Positions 25,666 to 33,761 of a stretch of DNA of 46,143 bases are shown piece after piece. The position numbers and the translations under genes are program-made. This stretch comes from JAAYPI01 sp036734385 (GTDB taxonomy: Bacteria > Bacteroidota > Bacteroidia > Bacteroidales > Paludibacteraceae): assembly GCA_036734385.1 (NCBI GenBank), contig DAIMYQ010000011.1, positions 1 through 46,143 on the forward strand, given 5' to 3'. The notes beneath the pieces were generated by a model. The model was not told the origin of the DNA. It searched no databases and saw nothing but the letters and a program-made list of their open reading frames with translations. Numbering within the stretch: the stretch's first letter is position 1; each line of letters begins with the position of its first letter.

Positions 25666-27726
25666 ATGAAGAATTGTTGCATTTGGTTGTTCCTATTCAT
25701 TTTTCTTTTGATGCCGATTGTCTCTTTTGGTCAAAAAGTTGATAGCATGATAAATTTAATCATGGAGAGGGTAGTTGATGATGAGGATAACGTTAACAGA
25801 GAAGATTTATACGAAGAGTTGTTGCACTTTTCGGAGAATCCCCTAAATATTAATACTTGTCAGCGAGAAGATTTGGAAAAATTATTTTTTCTCAGTTTAT
25901 CTCAAATAGAAAATTTACAGTATTATCTTTACTCCTATGGACCAATCTACAGCGTGTATGAATTGCAATTGGTGGAGGGTTTTGATGCCGAAACAATTAG
26001 TTTTTTGTTGCCATTTGTATTTGTTGGTGAAATGGGAGAAAAGAAAGGTCAATTTGTTTTACAAAAGGAATTAGAAAATGGAAAACATGAAATTTTGTCT
26101 CGTGCAGATGTTACGTTTCAACAAAAGGAAGGCTATGCTCCTATTAGTAAAACAGAATTAGAAGAAAATCCTGATAAACGATATCTCGGCAGTCCTTTGT
26201 ATTCGTATCTCAAATACCGTTTCTATTCAAGTAATCTTTCTTGTGGAGTATCAATGGAAAAAGATACTGGAGAACCTTTCGATTGGAATTATAATAAAGG
26301 ATTTGATTTTTACTCTGCTCATGTTTTCGTTTCCAATTTGTGGCATTTCAAGCATTTGATCATAGGAGATTATAAACTTAATTTCGGACAAGGATTGGTA
26401 TTCCATTCTGACAATAGTTATGGAAAATCCAACTTGCTCGGCTTAGCTTTTACCAAGAATGAAATTTCAAAAAGCGCTTCTACCAATGAATATGGCTTTT
26501 TCAGAGGATTTGCCAATACTCTACAAGTAAGCAAATTGAATATAACGACATTTGTTTCGTCCAAAAAGGTGGATGCAACATTGAGTGATTTAGAAGGGGA
26601 AGAAACAGAAATTTCAACCATAAAATCAGACGGTTATCATCGAATTGTCAGTGATTTTGAAAAGAAAGGAAAGGTTAATGAACTTATTTTTGGAGTCAAT
26701 GTAAATTATACTTTTCCTTTTTGTAAAATTGGATTTTCAGGAGAGAGGTACTCTCTTAGTGAATTCTTTTTGCCGGAAGTTAAACCTTATAATTTGTATG
26801 GATTCAATGGAAAAAGTCACTGGAATATAGGCTCTGATTATCGTTTCCGCCTATATGGTTTTAATTTTGCCGGAGAGGTCGCCATAGACAGAAACAATGC
26901 TTTTGCTCAAGTGCATAATGTAAGTTTTCAGCCAATTTCGCGTTTGGGCTTGTTCGCTCTGTATCGCAATTATTCTCCTAAGTATTACGCACCCATAGGT
27001 AATGCTTTTGGAGAAAATGGGAGTGTTAATAACGAAACAGGACTCTTCTTAGGGATGAATTTTCTGCCCGTGAAAAGGTGGAAACTAAACGGATATGTTG
27101 ATGTTTTTTCTTTCCCTTGGCTTAAATATTTGGTTAATAAGCCATCGCAAGGGTATATCGGATTTGTTCAAGCAGATCATACGCTATCTTCTCGGAGTAG
27201 TTTGTTTATTCGTTACAAGATTGAGTCAACAGAAAAAAATGAAACGGAAAATAGCGAACCAACCCCGGCAGTATATTCATGTAATAAACAAGAAATTAAG
27301 GTGCAATTTGATACTAAAGTATCATCTAATTGTTCGATAAAATCAGGTATAAATGCCAATGAGGTTTCTGTTCATAATCAAAAAGAAACTTGTGGGTTGC
27401 TTCTTTATCAAGATTTTACTTACCAAATTACCAAGATGCATGTAACGCTCAATATGCGGTATGCCTTTTTTGATGCCCAAGATTACAACAATAGATTGTA
27501 TGCTTTTGAAACAGATGTGCTTTATGCCTATTCCGTTCCGATGTATTACGGACAAGGTTCTCGATATTACTTAAATGTGAGTTATGCTCCAACAAAGAAT
27601 CTTAATTTCTATTTGAAATTAGCAGAAACAATTTACTCCAATAAAGACGAAATAGGGACAGGCTTGGAGACCATTGAAGGCAACAAAAAAACTGATATGC
27701 GATTATTTGTCAGTTGGAAATTTTAA
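25666..27726 (+). CDS. Outer-membrane protein with N-terminal helix-hairpin-helix domain
   Basis: A 686-residue secreted protein. After a signal peptide (about 1-22, ending SFGQ) comes an acidic helical stretch and then an HhH/ComEA-type module at about 58-120: NPLNINTCQREDLEKL, LSQIENLQYYLYSYG, YELQLVEGFDAET. From about 170 to the end it is rich in aromatic and alternating strands (e.g. GDYKLNFGQGLVFHSDNS), and it closes with MRLFVSWKF, a terminal Phe typical of outer-membrane barrels. So a nucleic-acid-binding-type module seems to sit on the periplasmic side of a barrel. Related proteins exist across Bacteroidetes under the label 'helix-hairpin-helix'; I know of no proven function. DNA uptake is only a hypothesis. 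Confidence 0.75.
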   Translation: MKNCCIWLFLFIFLLMPIVSFGQKVDSMINLIMERVVDDEDNVNREDLYEELLHFSENPLNINTCQREDLEKLFFLSLSQIENLQYYLYSYGPIYSVYELQLVEGFDAETISFLLPFVFVGEMGEKKGQFVLQKELENGKHEILSRADVTFQQKEGYAPISKTELEENPDKRYLGSPLYSYLKYRFYSSNLSCGVSMEKDTGEPFDWNYNKGFDFYSAHVFVSNLWHFKHLIIGDYKLNFGQGLVFHSDNSYGKSNLLGLAFTKNEISKSASTNEYGFFRGFANTLQVSKLNITTFVSSKKVDATLSDLEGEETEISTIKSDGYHRIVSDFEKKGKVNELIFGVNVNYTFPFCKIGFSGERYSLSEFFLPEVKPYNLYGFNGKSHWNIGSDYRFRLYGFNFAGEVAIDRNNAFAQVHNVSFQPISRLGLFALYRNYSPKYYAPIGNAFGENGSVNNETGLFLGMNFLPVKRWKLNGYVDVFSFPWLKYLVNKPSQGYIGFVQADHTLSSRSSLFIRYKIESTEKNETENSEPTPAVYSCNKQEIKVQFDTKVSSNCSIKSGINANEVSVHNQKETCGLLLYQDFTYQITKMHVTLNMRYAFFDAQDYNNRLYAFETDVLYAYSVPMYYGQGSRYYLNVSYAPTKNLNFYLKLAETIYSNKDEIGTGLETIEGNKKTDMRLFVSWKF

Positions 27727-27792
27727 ATTTTCTGAAAAAGAATTGTCTAGTTGAAAAAAAACGTAACTTTAGAGTTGTCTAACGACTTGTAA

Positions 27793-27800
27793 TATTTTTG
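27793..27800 (+). promoter_or_regulatory. -7 element of the PepSY-type gene
   Basis: TATTTTTG, 22 bases before the ATG at 27823, with a weak TTTA about 21 bases upstream. It indicates transcription separate from the HhH operon. Confidence 0.45.
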
Positions 27801-27822
27801 TATAAAATAAAGAGAAGCAATT

Positions 27823-28344
27823 ATGGAACAAAAAGAAAAGAAATCAATACATTACTATATGCGAGGATTACATCGCGACATCGGATTTTTTCTAATCGGA
27901 TTAACCCTAATTTATAGTATTAGCGGTGTTCTTCTTATATATCGGGATACGGATTTTTTGAAACATCAAAAATTGATTGAAAAGAAATTGTCTCCAAATA
28001 TAGAAGCCTCTCAACTCGGAGGAATATTACATATGAGGGACTTTAAATTTATTAAAAGCGAAGGAGCTGTTGTTTACTTTAACAAAGGAACATACAATAC
28101 TGCAACAGGTGTTGTTAAATATACGTCGCAAGAACTTCCTGCATGGTTAAGTGTGTTTAATAATTTACATAAATCTTCCAGTAAAGATTCAGTGCATCTG
28201 TTTGCCACTATTTATGGCATATTACTGTTGTTTTTGGCAATTTCCTCCCTCTTTATTTTTAAGCCTAAAACCAAAATGTTTTACAGGGGTGTTTTACTTG
28301 CAATGGCAGGACTTGTGTTTGCAACCATTTTGTTATTGTTATAA
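27823..28344 (+). CDS. Small PepSY-TM-like membrane protein
   Basis: This 173-residue inner-membrane protein has three hydrophobic segments (about 19-40, 125-146, 154-173). The first, preceded by LHRD, and the second, preceded by FNNLHKSSSKDS, resemble the repeated His-containing membrane units of the PepSY-TM family, often linked to siderophore reduction or iron uptake. The 80-residue loop between them is probably periplasmic and PepSY-like. It is much shorter than classical PepSY-TM proteins (about 380-500). His17, His116 and His125 are near the membrane and could bind haem. No iron-uptake gene is adjacent. The family assignment is tentative. Confidence 0.6.
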   Translation: MEQKEKKSIHYYMRGLHRDIGFFLIGLTLIYSISGVLLIYRDTDFLKHQKLIEKKLSPNIEASQLGGILHMRDFKFIKSEGAVVYFNKGTYNTATGVVKYTSQELPAWLSVFNNLHKSSSKDSVHLFATIYGILLLFLAISSLFIFKPKTKMFYRGVLLAMAGLVFATILLLL

Positions 28345-28468
28345 GAAAAGAAAGCCAACTTTTTGTTTTGTCCGTTTGAGACTGTTTTCTTTTTCTTGAA
28401 AATCCTATAATGGTGATATCCAAAGACTAAAAACATTTCTTCAAGTTCTTTTAAAGAAATACTTTTTA

Positions 28469-28476
28469 TACCTTTG
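28469..28476 (+). promoter_or_regulatory. nadB -7 element
   Basis: TACCTTTG ends at 28476, the first base of the longest open frame, so translation must begin further down, at 28494 or 28500. The -33 is poorly matched. Confidence 0.45.
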
Positions 28477-28493
28477 TGTCTTGTCTAAAAGAT

Positions 28494-30071
28494 ATGATTA
28501 TGGTACGCAAATTTGATTTTATCGTTATCGGTAGTGGTATTGCGGGAATGAGTTTTGCTTTAAAAGTAGCCCATAAAGGTAAGGTCGCAATATTGTGTAA
28601 AACGTTGTTAGAAGAAGCAAATACTAACTTGGCACAAGGAGGTATTGCTTCAGTAACCAAACAGACAGACGATTTTGAAAAACATATACAAGATACGCTT
28701 ATTGCCGGAGATGGTTTGTGTGACATAAATGCTGTTCGAAAGGTTGTCGAAGAGGCTCCCGCTCAAATAGCTGAGTTAGTGAAGTGGGGTGTCTTGTTTG
28801 ATAAAGATGCACAAGGCGGATTTGATTTGCACCGTGAAGGAGGCCATTCAGAATTCCGTATTTTGCACCATAAAGATAATACCGGAGCGGAAATCCAAAA
28901 GAGTTTGGTTGCTGAAATAAAAAGACATCCTAATATCGAGGTTTTTGAAAACCATTTTGCCGTAGAAATTATTACGCAGCACCATCTAGGTATGTTGGTA
29001 AAACATACAACTCCCGATATAGAGTGCTACGGAGCCTATGTGCTCAATCAAAATACCCATCATGTACATACTTTCTTGTCAAAAGTAACCTTGATGGCGA
29101 CGGGAGGAATCGGTAATATTTATGAAAAAACAACCAATCCGAGCATTGCCACTGGCGATGGAATTGCCATGGTTTATCGTGCCAAAGGAATTGTGGATAA
29201 CATGGAATTTGTCCAATTTCATCCAACATCATTGTATAACCCGAATGAACGGCCCTCTTTTTTGATTACCGAAGCCATGCGTGGTTTCGGAGGAGAGCTA
29301 CTAACGCATAAAGGCATTCCTTTTATGAAGAAGTATGATAAAAGGGGTTCGTTAGCTCCCAGAGATATTGTGGCTCGTGCAATAGACTGCGAAATGAAAG
29401 CTTCAGGGCATGATTTTGTTTACCTTGATGTTACTCACAAGGATGCTGAAGAAACCAAAGAACATTTCCCAAATATTTATCAAAAATGTTTAAGTCTTGG
29501 CATTGATATTACCAAAGATTATATTCCTGTTGTGCCTGCAGCACACTATTTGTGTGGCGGCATTAAAGTCGATTTGAACGCTCACTCCAGCATTAAAAGT
29601 CTATATGCTGTAGGAGAATGCTCTTGTACGGGTTTGCATGGAGCTAATCGGTTGGCTTCTAATTCGTTGATAGAAGCTATTGTGTATGCTGACGCAGCAG
29701 CCAAAGATGCTTTGAAAAGAATTGATAGTCTCACGTTTAATGATAAAGTGCCACTATGGAATGATGAAGGAACGACCTTGAACGAAGAAATGGTGTTGAT
29801 AACCCAAAGTGTCAAAGAAGTGGGACAGATTATGACTAACTATGTGGGAATTGTTCGTTCTGATTTACGTTTGCAACGAGCTTTTGATAGATTGGAAATT
29901 TTATATAAAGAAACAGAAGATTTATTTGATAGGTCAGTCCTAACTAAGGAAATATGTGAATTGAGAAATATCATCAATACCGGATATCTAGTTATCAAAA
30001 TGGCAATGCAGCGTAAAGAAAGTAGAGGGCTGCATTACACACTTGATTATCCACACAAAATAGAATCTTAA
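28494..30071 (+). CDS. nadB: L-aspartate oxidase
   Basis: NadB oxidises L-aspartate to iminoaspartate, the first step of de novo NAD synthesis, using FAD. I start it at the ATG at 28494 (MIMVRKFDF, 525 residues); an ATG two codons later is equally possible. The FAD-binding motif VIGSGIAGMSFALK follows directly. Other family marks are LAQGGIASV, HREGGHSEFRILH, the active-site region FVQFHPTSL and RDIVARAID, and ECSCTGLHGANRLASNSLIEA. The length is normal. The partner nadA is not in the window. Succinate dehydrogenase flavoproteins are related, but the GGHS and HGANRLASNS context fits NadB. Confidence 0.95.
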   Translation: MIMVRKFDFIVIGSGIAGMSFALKVAHKGKVAILCKTLLEEANTNLAQGGIASVTKQTDDFEKHIQDTLIAGDGLCDINAVRKVVEEAPAQIAELVKWGVLFDKDAQGGFDLHREGGHSEFRILHHKDNTGAEIQKSLVAEIKRHPNIEVFENHFAVEIITQHHLGMLVKHTTPDIECYGAYVLNQNTHHVHTFLSKVTLMATGGIGNIYEKTTNPSIATGDGIAMVYRAKGIVDNMEFVQFHPTSLYNPNERPSFLITEAMRGFGGELLTHKGIPFMKKYDKRGSLAPRDIVARAIDCEMKASGHDFVYLDVTHKDAEETKEHFPNIYQKCLSLGIDITKDYIPVVPAAHYLCGGIKVDLNAHSSIKSLYAVGECSCTGLHGANRLASNSLIEAIVYADAAAKDALKRIDSLTFNDKVPLWNDEGTTLNEEMVLITQSVKEVGQIMTNYVGIVRSDLRLQRAFDRLEILYKETEDLFDRSVLTKEICELRNIINTGYLVIKMAMQRKESRGLHYTLDYPHKIES

Positions 30072-30092
30072 ATAAAGAATTCTATTCTTTAT
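30072..30092. terminator. Hairpin between convergent nadB and the acyl-CoA ligase gene
   Basis: ATAAAGAAT (30072-30080) and ATTCTTTAT (30084-30092) pair perfectly around TCT. It begins at the nadB stop and overlaps the last codons of the opposite gene. It is A/T-rich, so it may be only a weak bidirectional terminator. Confidence 0.45.
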
Positions 30093-31737
30093 CTTTATTC
30101 CGAATTTCTACTCGTCTTATTTTTCCACTGATAGTTTTTGGTAATTCATCCACAAACTCTATAATACGAGGATATTTATATGGAGCCGTAATTTTTTTTA
30201 CGTGGTCCTGAATTTCTTTTATCAAGTCTTCACCTGCTTTGTCTTTGTATTCCTTTGATAAAATAACGGTAGCTTTTACGACTTGTCCCCTAATTTCATC
30301 AGGAACACCTGTAATAGCACATTCTACAACAGCAGGGTGAGACATCAAAGCACTCTCTACTTCAAATGGTCCGATTCTATATCCTGAACTTTTGATAACA
30401 TCGTCAGCTCTGCCCACAAACCAAAAATAACCGTCTTCATCTTTCCATGCCAAATCTCCTGTGTAATAAATATTATTTTCGTACGCTTCCCTGGTAAGTC
30501 TTTCATTACGATAATATCCTTTGAATAAGCCTACAGGATATTTCTTATCTGTACGGATAACGATTTGACCTTGCTCTCCTGCTTCTGCAGAGCGACCTTC
30601 AGGTGTGAGTAAGTCGATATCATAATGAGGACTTGGAAGTCCCATTGAACCGGGTTTTGGCGTTATCCATTTGGAGGTAAACAAAGAAACTGTGGTTTCG
30701 CTTTGTCCATATCCTTCTCTTAACTTAATGCCTGTAATTTTATAAAACTGTTCGTATACTGACGGATTTAACGCTTCTCCTGCAATGGTGCAATATTCTA
30801 AAGAAGATAAGTTGAATTTACTCATATCTTCTCGGATAAGAAACCTGAAAATAGTGGGAGGAGCACAAAGCGAGGTAATATGATACTTTTCTATCATACT
30901 GAGAATATCGTGCGGGTTAAATTTCTCATGGTCATACACGAAAACGTTTGCTCCCACAATCCATTGTCCATATAATTTTCCCCAAACGGCTTTTAACCAA
31001 CCTGTATCGGCAATAGTCAAGTGAATACTGTCTTCGCGTAGGTTATGCCAATATTTTGCTGTAACAATGTGAGCCAAAGGATATACCGAATCCAACAATA
31101 CCATTTTAGGGTCACCTGTTGTTCCTGAAGTGAAGCTGACAATAAGCGGATCATCATTTTTGGTAGGTTCTGTTGGACGAACAAAAGGTTTTGCCGTTTC
31201 TATTCCTTTGTGAAAATCTACCCATCCGTCCGGAATTATTGGTCCAACGGAAATAAGATGTTGAATACTTGGCGATTCTGAACGAGCATCGTTAATATGT
31301 TGTATAATAGGTTCTTCACCTACTGCAACAATAGCCTTGATGTCAGCTGCATTATTTCTGTAAACAATGTCTTTTTTTGTGAGGAGGTGTGTAGCAGGAA
31401 TAATAACAGCACCTATTTTGTGCAAAGCAATAATAGTAAACCAAAATTCATAACGACGTTTCAATATTGCCATTACCATATCCCCTTTTTTTATTCCCAA
31501 TGACTGGAAAAAGGAAGCGGTTTTATCTGATTGTTCTTTTATTTCCGCAAAAGAATACTGTTTGTGTTCTCCTTGGTCATTTGTCCACAAAAGGGCATTT
31601 TTATCAGGTTCGATTTTTGCCCATTCATCAACTATGTCGTATGCAAAATTGAAATGTTCAGGAACTTTGAGCTCGTAATTTTTTTTGAAATCTTCAAAAT
31701 CGGTAAATTCTGTTTGTTTTAAAAAACGTTCTATCAT
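30082..31737 (-). CDS. AMP-forming acyl-CoA synthetase
   Basis: A 551-residue adenylate-forming enzyme that activates a carboxylic acid as acyl-AMP, then acyl-CoA. Core motifs are in order: SFTSGTTGDPKMVL (ATP loop), GYGQSETT, TGDLAWKDEDGYFWFVGR, DDVIKSSGYRIGPFEVE (hinge) and the catalytic Lys in KTISGKIRR. It resembles the medium-chain (ACSM-type) branch more than acetyl-CoA synthetase proper, but the substrate is not evident. It follows the XRE/cupin regulator gene by 13 bases, and this pair is a recurrent unit in Bacteroidales at the end of the arginine cluster. The regulator probably controls it. Confidence 0.88.
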   Translation of the reverse strand: MIERFLKQTEFTDFEDFKKNYELKVPEHFNFAYDIVDEWAKIEPDKNALLWTNDQGEHKQYSFAEIKEQSDKTASFFQSLGIKKGDMVMAILKRRYEFWFTIIALHKIGAVIIPATHLLTKKDIVYRNNAADIKAIVAVGEEPIIQHINDARSESPSIQHLISVGPIIPDGWVDFHKGIETAKPFVRPTEPTKNDDPLIVSFTSGTTGDPKMVLLDSVYPLAHIVTAKYWHNLREDSIHLTIADTGWLKAVWGKLYGQWIVGANVFVYDHEKFNPHDILSMIEKYHITSLCAPPTIFRFLIREDMSKFNLSSLEYCTIAGEALNPSVYEQFYKITGIKLREGYGQSETTVSLFTSKWITPKPGSMGLPSPHYDIDLLTPEGRSAEAGEQGQIVIRTDKKYPVGLFKGYYRNERLTREAYENNIYYTGDLAWKDEDGYFWFVGRADDVIKSSGYRIGPFEVESALMSHPAVVECAITGVPDEIRGQVVKATVILSKEYKDKAGEDLIKEIQDHVKKITAPYKYPRIIEFVDELPKTISGKIRRVEIRNKDKE

Positions 31738-31750
31738 TGTATCTCTGTTT

Positions 31751-32299
31751 TTAAATAATAATAGCTAGGAATCGAGCCTTTTCATTGTCAAGAGCCTTCA
31801 TGCCGTGTTGTTTTGTAGCATCAAAATAAATACTGTCTCCTTCTTCCAAAATAATCTCTTTACCATCGATTTGAAGTAATAATTTTCCCCGAAGCATCAA
31901 ATTAAATTCTTGTCCGGCATGTGAGTTAAGGCTGATAGGTTTGTCATTCGGTTCAACAGTAACAATGAACGGAGTAGATTTAGCATTTTTAAAACCGGAT
32001 GCTAAGTCTTGGTATTTGTAAGCTTTAGAACGTTCTACAGAAACACCTTTTCCTTTTCTAGTAACAAAATAAGTGCTTACGTGAGCTTCTGCTCCCGAAA
32101 TAAGTGCAGTAGGTTCAATGCCGAATATTTGTGCTATTTCACACAAAAATCCCACAGGAATATCTACCTTTCCACTTTCATATTGTTCATAATCGGTGGC
32201 AGAAACGTTGCACTTGACCGCAATTTCAGCGGGAGTTAAGCCAACAGACTCTCGTAAACCGACAAGTCGTTGTGCTATTTGTTCTATCATATGATTCAA
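31751..32299 (-). CDS. XRE-type regulator with cupin sensor domain
   Basis: The 182-residue protein has an N-terminal helix-turn-helix (about 7-62, LRESVGLTPAEIAVKCNVSATDYEQYESG) and a C-terminal cupin barrel (about 105-182, with LNSHAGQEFNLMLRGKLLLQIDG and GDSIYFDATKQHGMKA). Such HTH-cupin proteins usually sense a small ligand and control a neighbouring metabolic gene. The cupin metal-type residues His, Glu and a later His are recognisable. It lies between proC (17 bases) and the acyl-CoA ligase gene (13 bases), within one run. The ligand may be related to the acid used by the ligase; this is inference. Confidence 0.88.
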   Translation of the reverse strand: MNHMIEQIAQRLVGLRESVGLTPAEIAVKCNVSATDYEQYESGKVDIPVGFLCEIAQIFGIEPTALISGAEAHVSTYFVTRKGKGVSVERSKAYKYQDLASGFKNAKSTPFIVTVEPNDKPISLNSHAGQEFNLMLRGKLLLQIDGKEIILEEGDSIYFDATKQHGMKALDNEKARFLAIII

Positions 32300-32316
32300 T
32301 TTTTGTTTAATTAAAG

Positions 32317-33117
32317 TTATTTTATCAAAGATGCCTTTAATCCTTTTATTACAGCATTTGAAAATCCGTTGGCTTCCATTTCATTTAAGCCTTTAATAGT
32401 GATCCCTCCCGGTGTGGTTACTTTATCAATTTCTATTTCCGGGTGCGATTCGTTTTTCTCCAATAAATCTATGGCTCCGCGTAAGGTTTGCATCACTACT
32501 TCTTTTGCCACATTCGGATAGATTCCCATTTCTACGCCACCTTCCACTGCTGCTCTGATATAACGGAAGGCATAAGCTATACCACAACTCGAAAGTGCCA
32601 TGAAAGCATTGAGCTGACTTTCAGAAGCGACAAAAAAGGCTTTTCCCAATTCATTGAATACGCTAATAATGAAATTTTCTTGTTCTTTGTTAGCGTTACA
32701 AGAAACGATTGTGGAAACGCTTTGTAAAACATCAATGGCAATGTTTGGAATAATTCGGAATAGAGTGGGTTTACTGTTTTCTTTTTTTAGAAAAAGATTC
32801 AATTGCTCAAAAGATACTCCGGCTGCGATTGAAACAATGATTTGTTTATCGTAGTTTAAAACGTTTTTTATGTCGGCAACAATAGGCTCTACTAACCATG
32901 GCTTTACGGCAAAAAGAATTATGTCTGCATTTTTTACGGCATCCTTGTTTTCTTTTGTAGTTTGAATCTCGCTATTGAATGTTTTAATAGCTTGTAAGTT
33001 AACCTCAGAGATGTCGCTTACGATAATGTTTTTTGCAGAAAAAATACTCCCCTGAGATAAGCCTCTGGCGATAGCTCCTCCCATGTTTCCTGCACCAATA
33101 ATGGCGATTGTTTTCAT
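32317..33117 (-). CDS. proC: Pyrroline-5-carboxylate reductase
   Basis: ProC reduces pyrroline-5-carboxylate to proline with NAD(P)H. From the ATG at 33117 it is 266 residues (MKTIAIIGAGNMGGAIARG). A TTG three codons upstream is not needed. The Rossmann motif GAGNMGGAI is followed by ILFAVKPW, VSIAAGVSFEQL, RIIPNIAIDV and the C-terminal signature TTPGGITIKGLNEME. The second residue block, MALSSCGIAYAFRYI, replaces the usual SGSGPAY segment with SSCGIAY, a mild variation. It belongs to the arginine/proline cluster but is separated from argD by a ferritin gene. Confidence 0.93.
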   Translation of the reverse strand: MKTIAIIGAGNMGGAIARGLSQGSIFSAKNIIVSDISEVNLQAIKTFNSEIQTTKENKDAVKNADIILFAVKPWLVEPIVADIKNVLNYDKQIIVSIAAGVSFEQLNLFLKKENSKPTLFRIIPNIAIDVLQSVSTIVSCNANKEQENFIISVFNELGKAFFVASESQLNAFMALSSCGIAYAFRYIRAAVEGGVEMGIYPNVAKEVVMQTLRGAIDLLEKNESHPEIEIDKVTTPGGITIKGLNEMEANGFSNAVIKGLKASLIK

Positions 33118-33188
33118 TTTAAGCAATTTTAAAAGTAAAGCATAAAAAGTATGCTTTACTTCAGGTTATGAAATTATCCTTTGTTTCC

Positions 33189-33710
33189 TTATGCTTTTGG
33201 AGCTAACGGAGCTGCTTGTACATAAGTACGCGTAGCAAGGTCTTTGTCCAGCATAAAAAGACCAAATCCGTTGTTATCAATCATTTTAAGATTGTCAATC
33301 AGGGTTTGAGCATTTTCTTCTTCTTCAACTTGTTCGTCAATAAACCATTTCAACATACTTTGCGTAGCATAGTCATTTTCTTCTGTCGCTATTTTGTATA
33401 AATTGTTGATCATCGCAGTTACTTTATTTTCGTGAGCTAAAGTGTCTTGAAAAGCTTTCAGTGGGGTATCCCAATTTGTTTCTACTGCATCAATAGGAGC
33501 CAAAAGGGCTTTTCCTCCGCGAGAAAGTATATGCTTTGTGAAGATTAAAGCATGATCTTGTTCTTCTTTAAACTGAACTTCGAACCAATTAGCAAATCCT
33601 TGGTTGCCTTTTGCCGCAAAGTTGTTCGACATTGACAAGTAAAGATAAGCAGACCATAATTCTGCATTGATTTGGGTGTTTAACGCATCTTGCATTCTTT
33701 TACTAATCAT
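33189..33710 (-). CDS. ftnA: Non-haem ferritin
   Basis: Ferritin stores iron in a 24-subunit shell after oxidising Fe(II). The 173-residue four-helix protein has ferroxidase ligands in place: Glu17 in INAELWSAYLYL, Glu50 and His53 in KEEQDHA, and EENDYATQ and DEQVEEEENA in the later helices. The length suits FtnA of Bacteroidetes. The start at MISKRMQDAL fits family N-termini. It has its own -7 element (33743-33750) and lies between argD and proC, two genes adjacent in many Bacteroides genomes, so it looks like an insertion into the cluster. Confidence 0.95.
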   Translation of the reverse strand: MISKRMQDALNTQINAELWSAYLYLSMSNNFAAKGNQGFANWFEVQFKEEQDHALIFTKHILSRGGKALLAPIDAVETNWDTPLKAFQDTLAHENKVTAMINNLYKIATEENDYATQSMLKWFIDEQVEEEENAQTLIDNLKMIDNNGFGLFMLDKDLATRTYVQAAPLAPKA

Positions 33711-33742
33711 AGTTATTTATTTTAGTGTTGTGTTTATAGGTA

Positions 33743-33750
33743 CAAAGTTA
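33743..33750 (-). promoter_or_regulatory. Ferritin -7 element
   Basis: TAACTTTG on the minus strand, about 33 bases before the ferritin ATG. No clear -33. It supports separate expression from the arginine genes. Confidence 0.45.
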
Positions 33751-33761
33751 AAGTAATTCTC

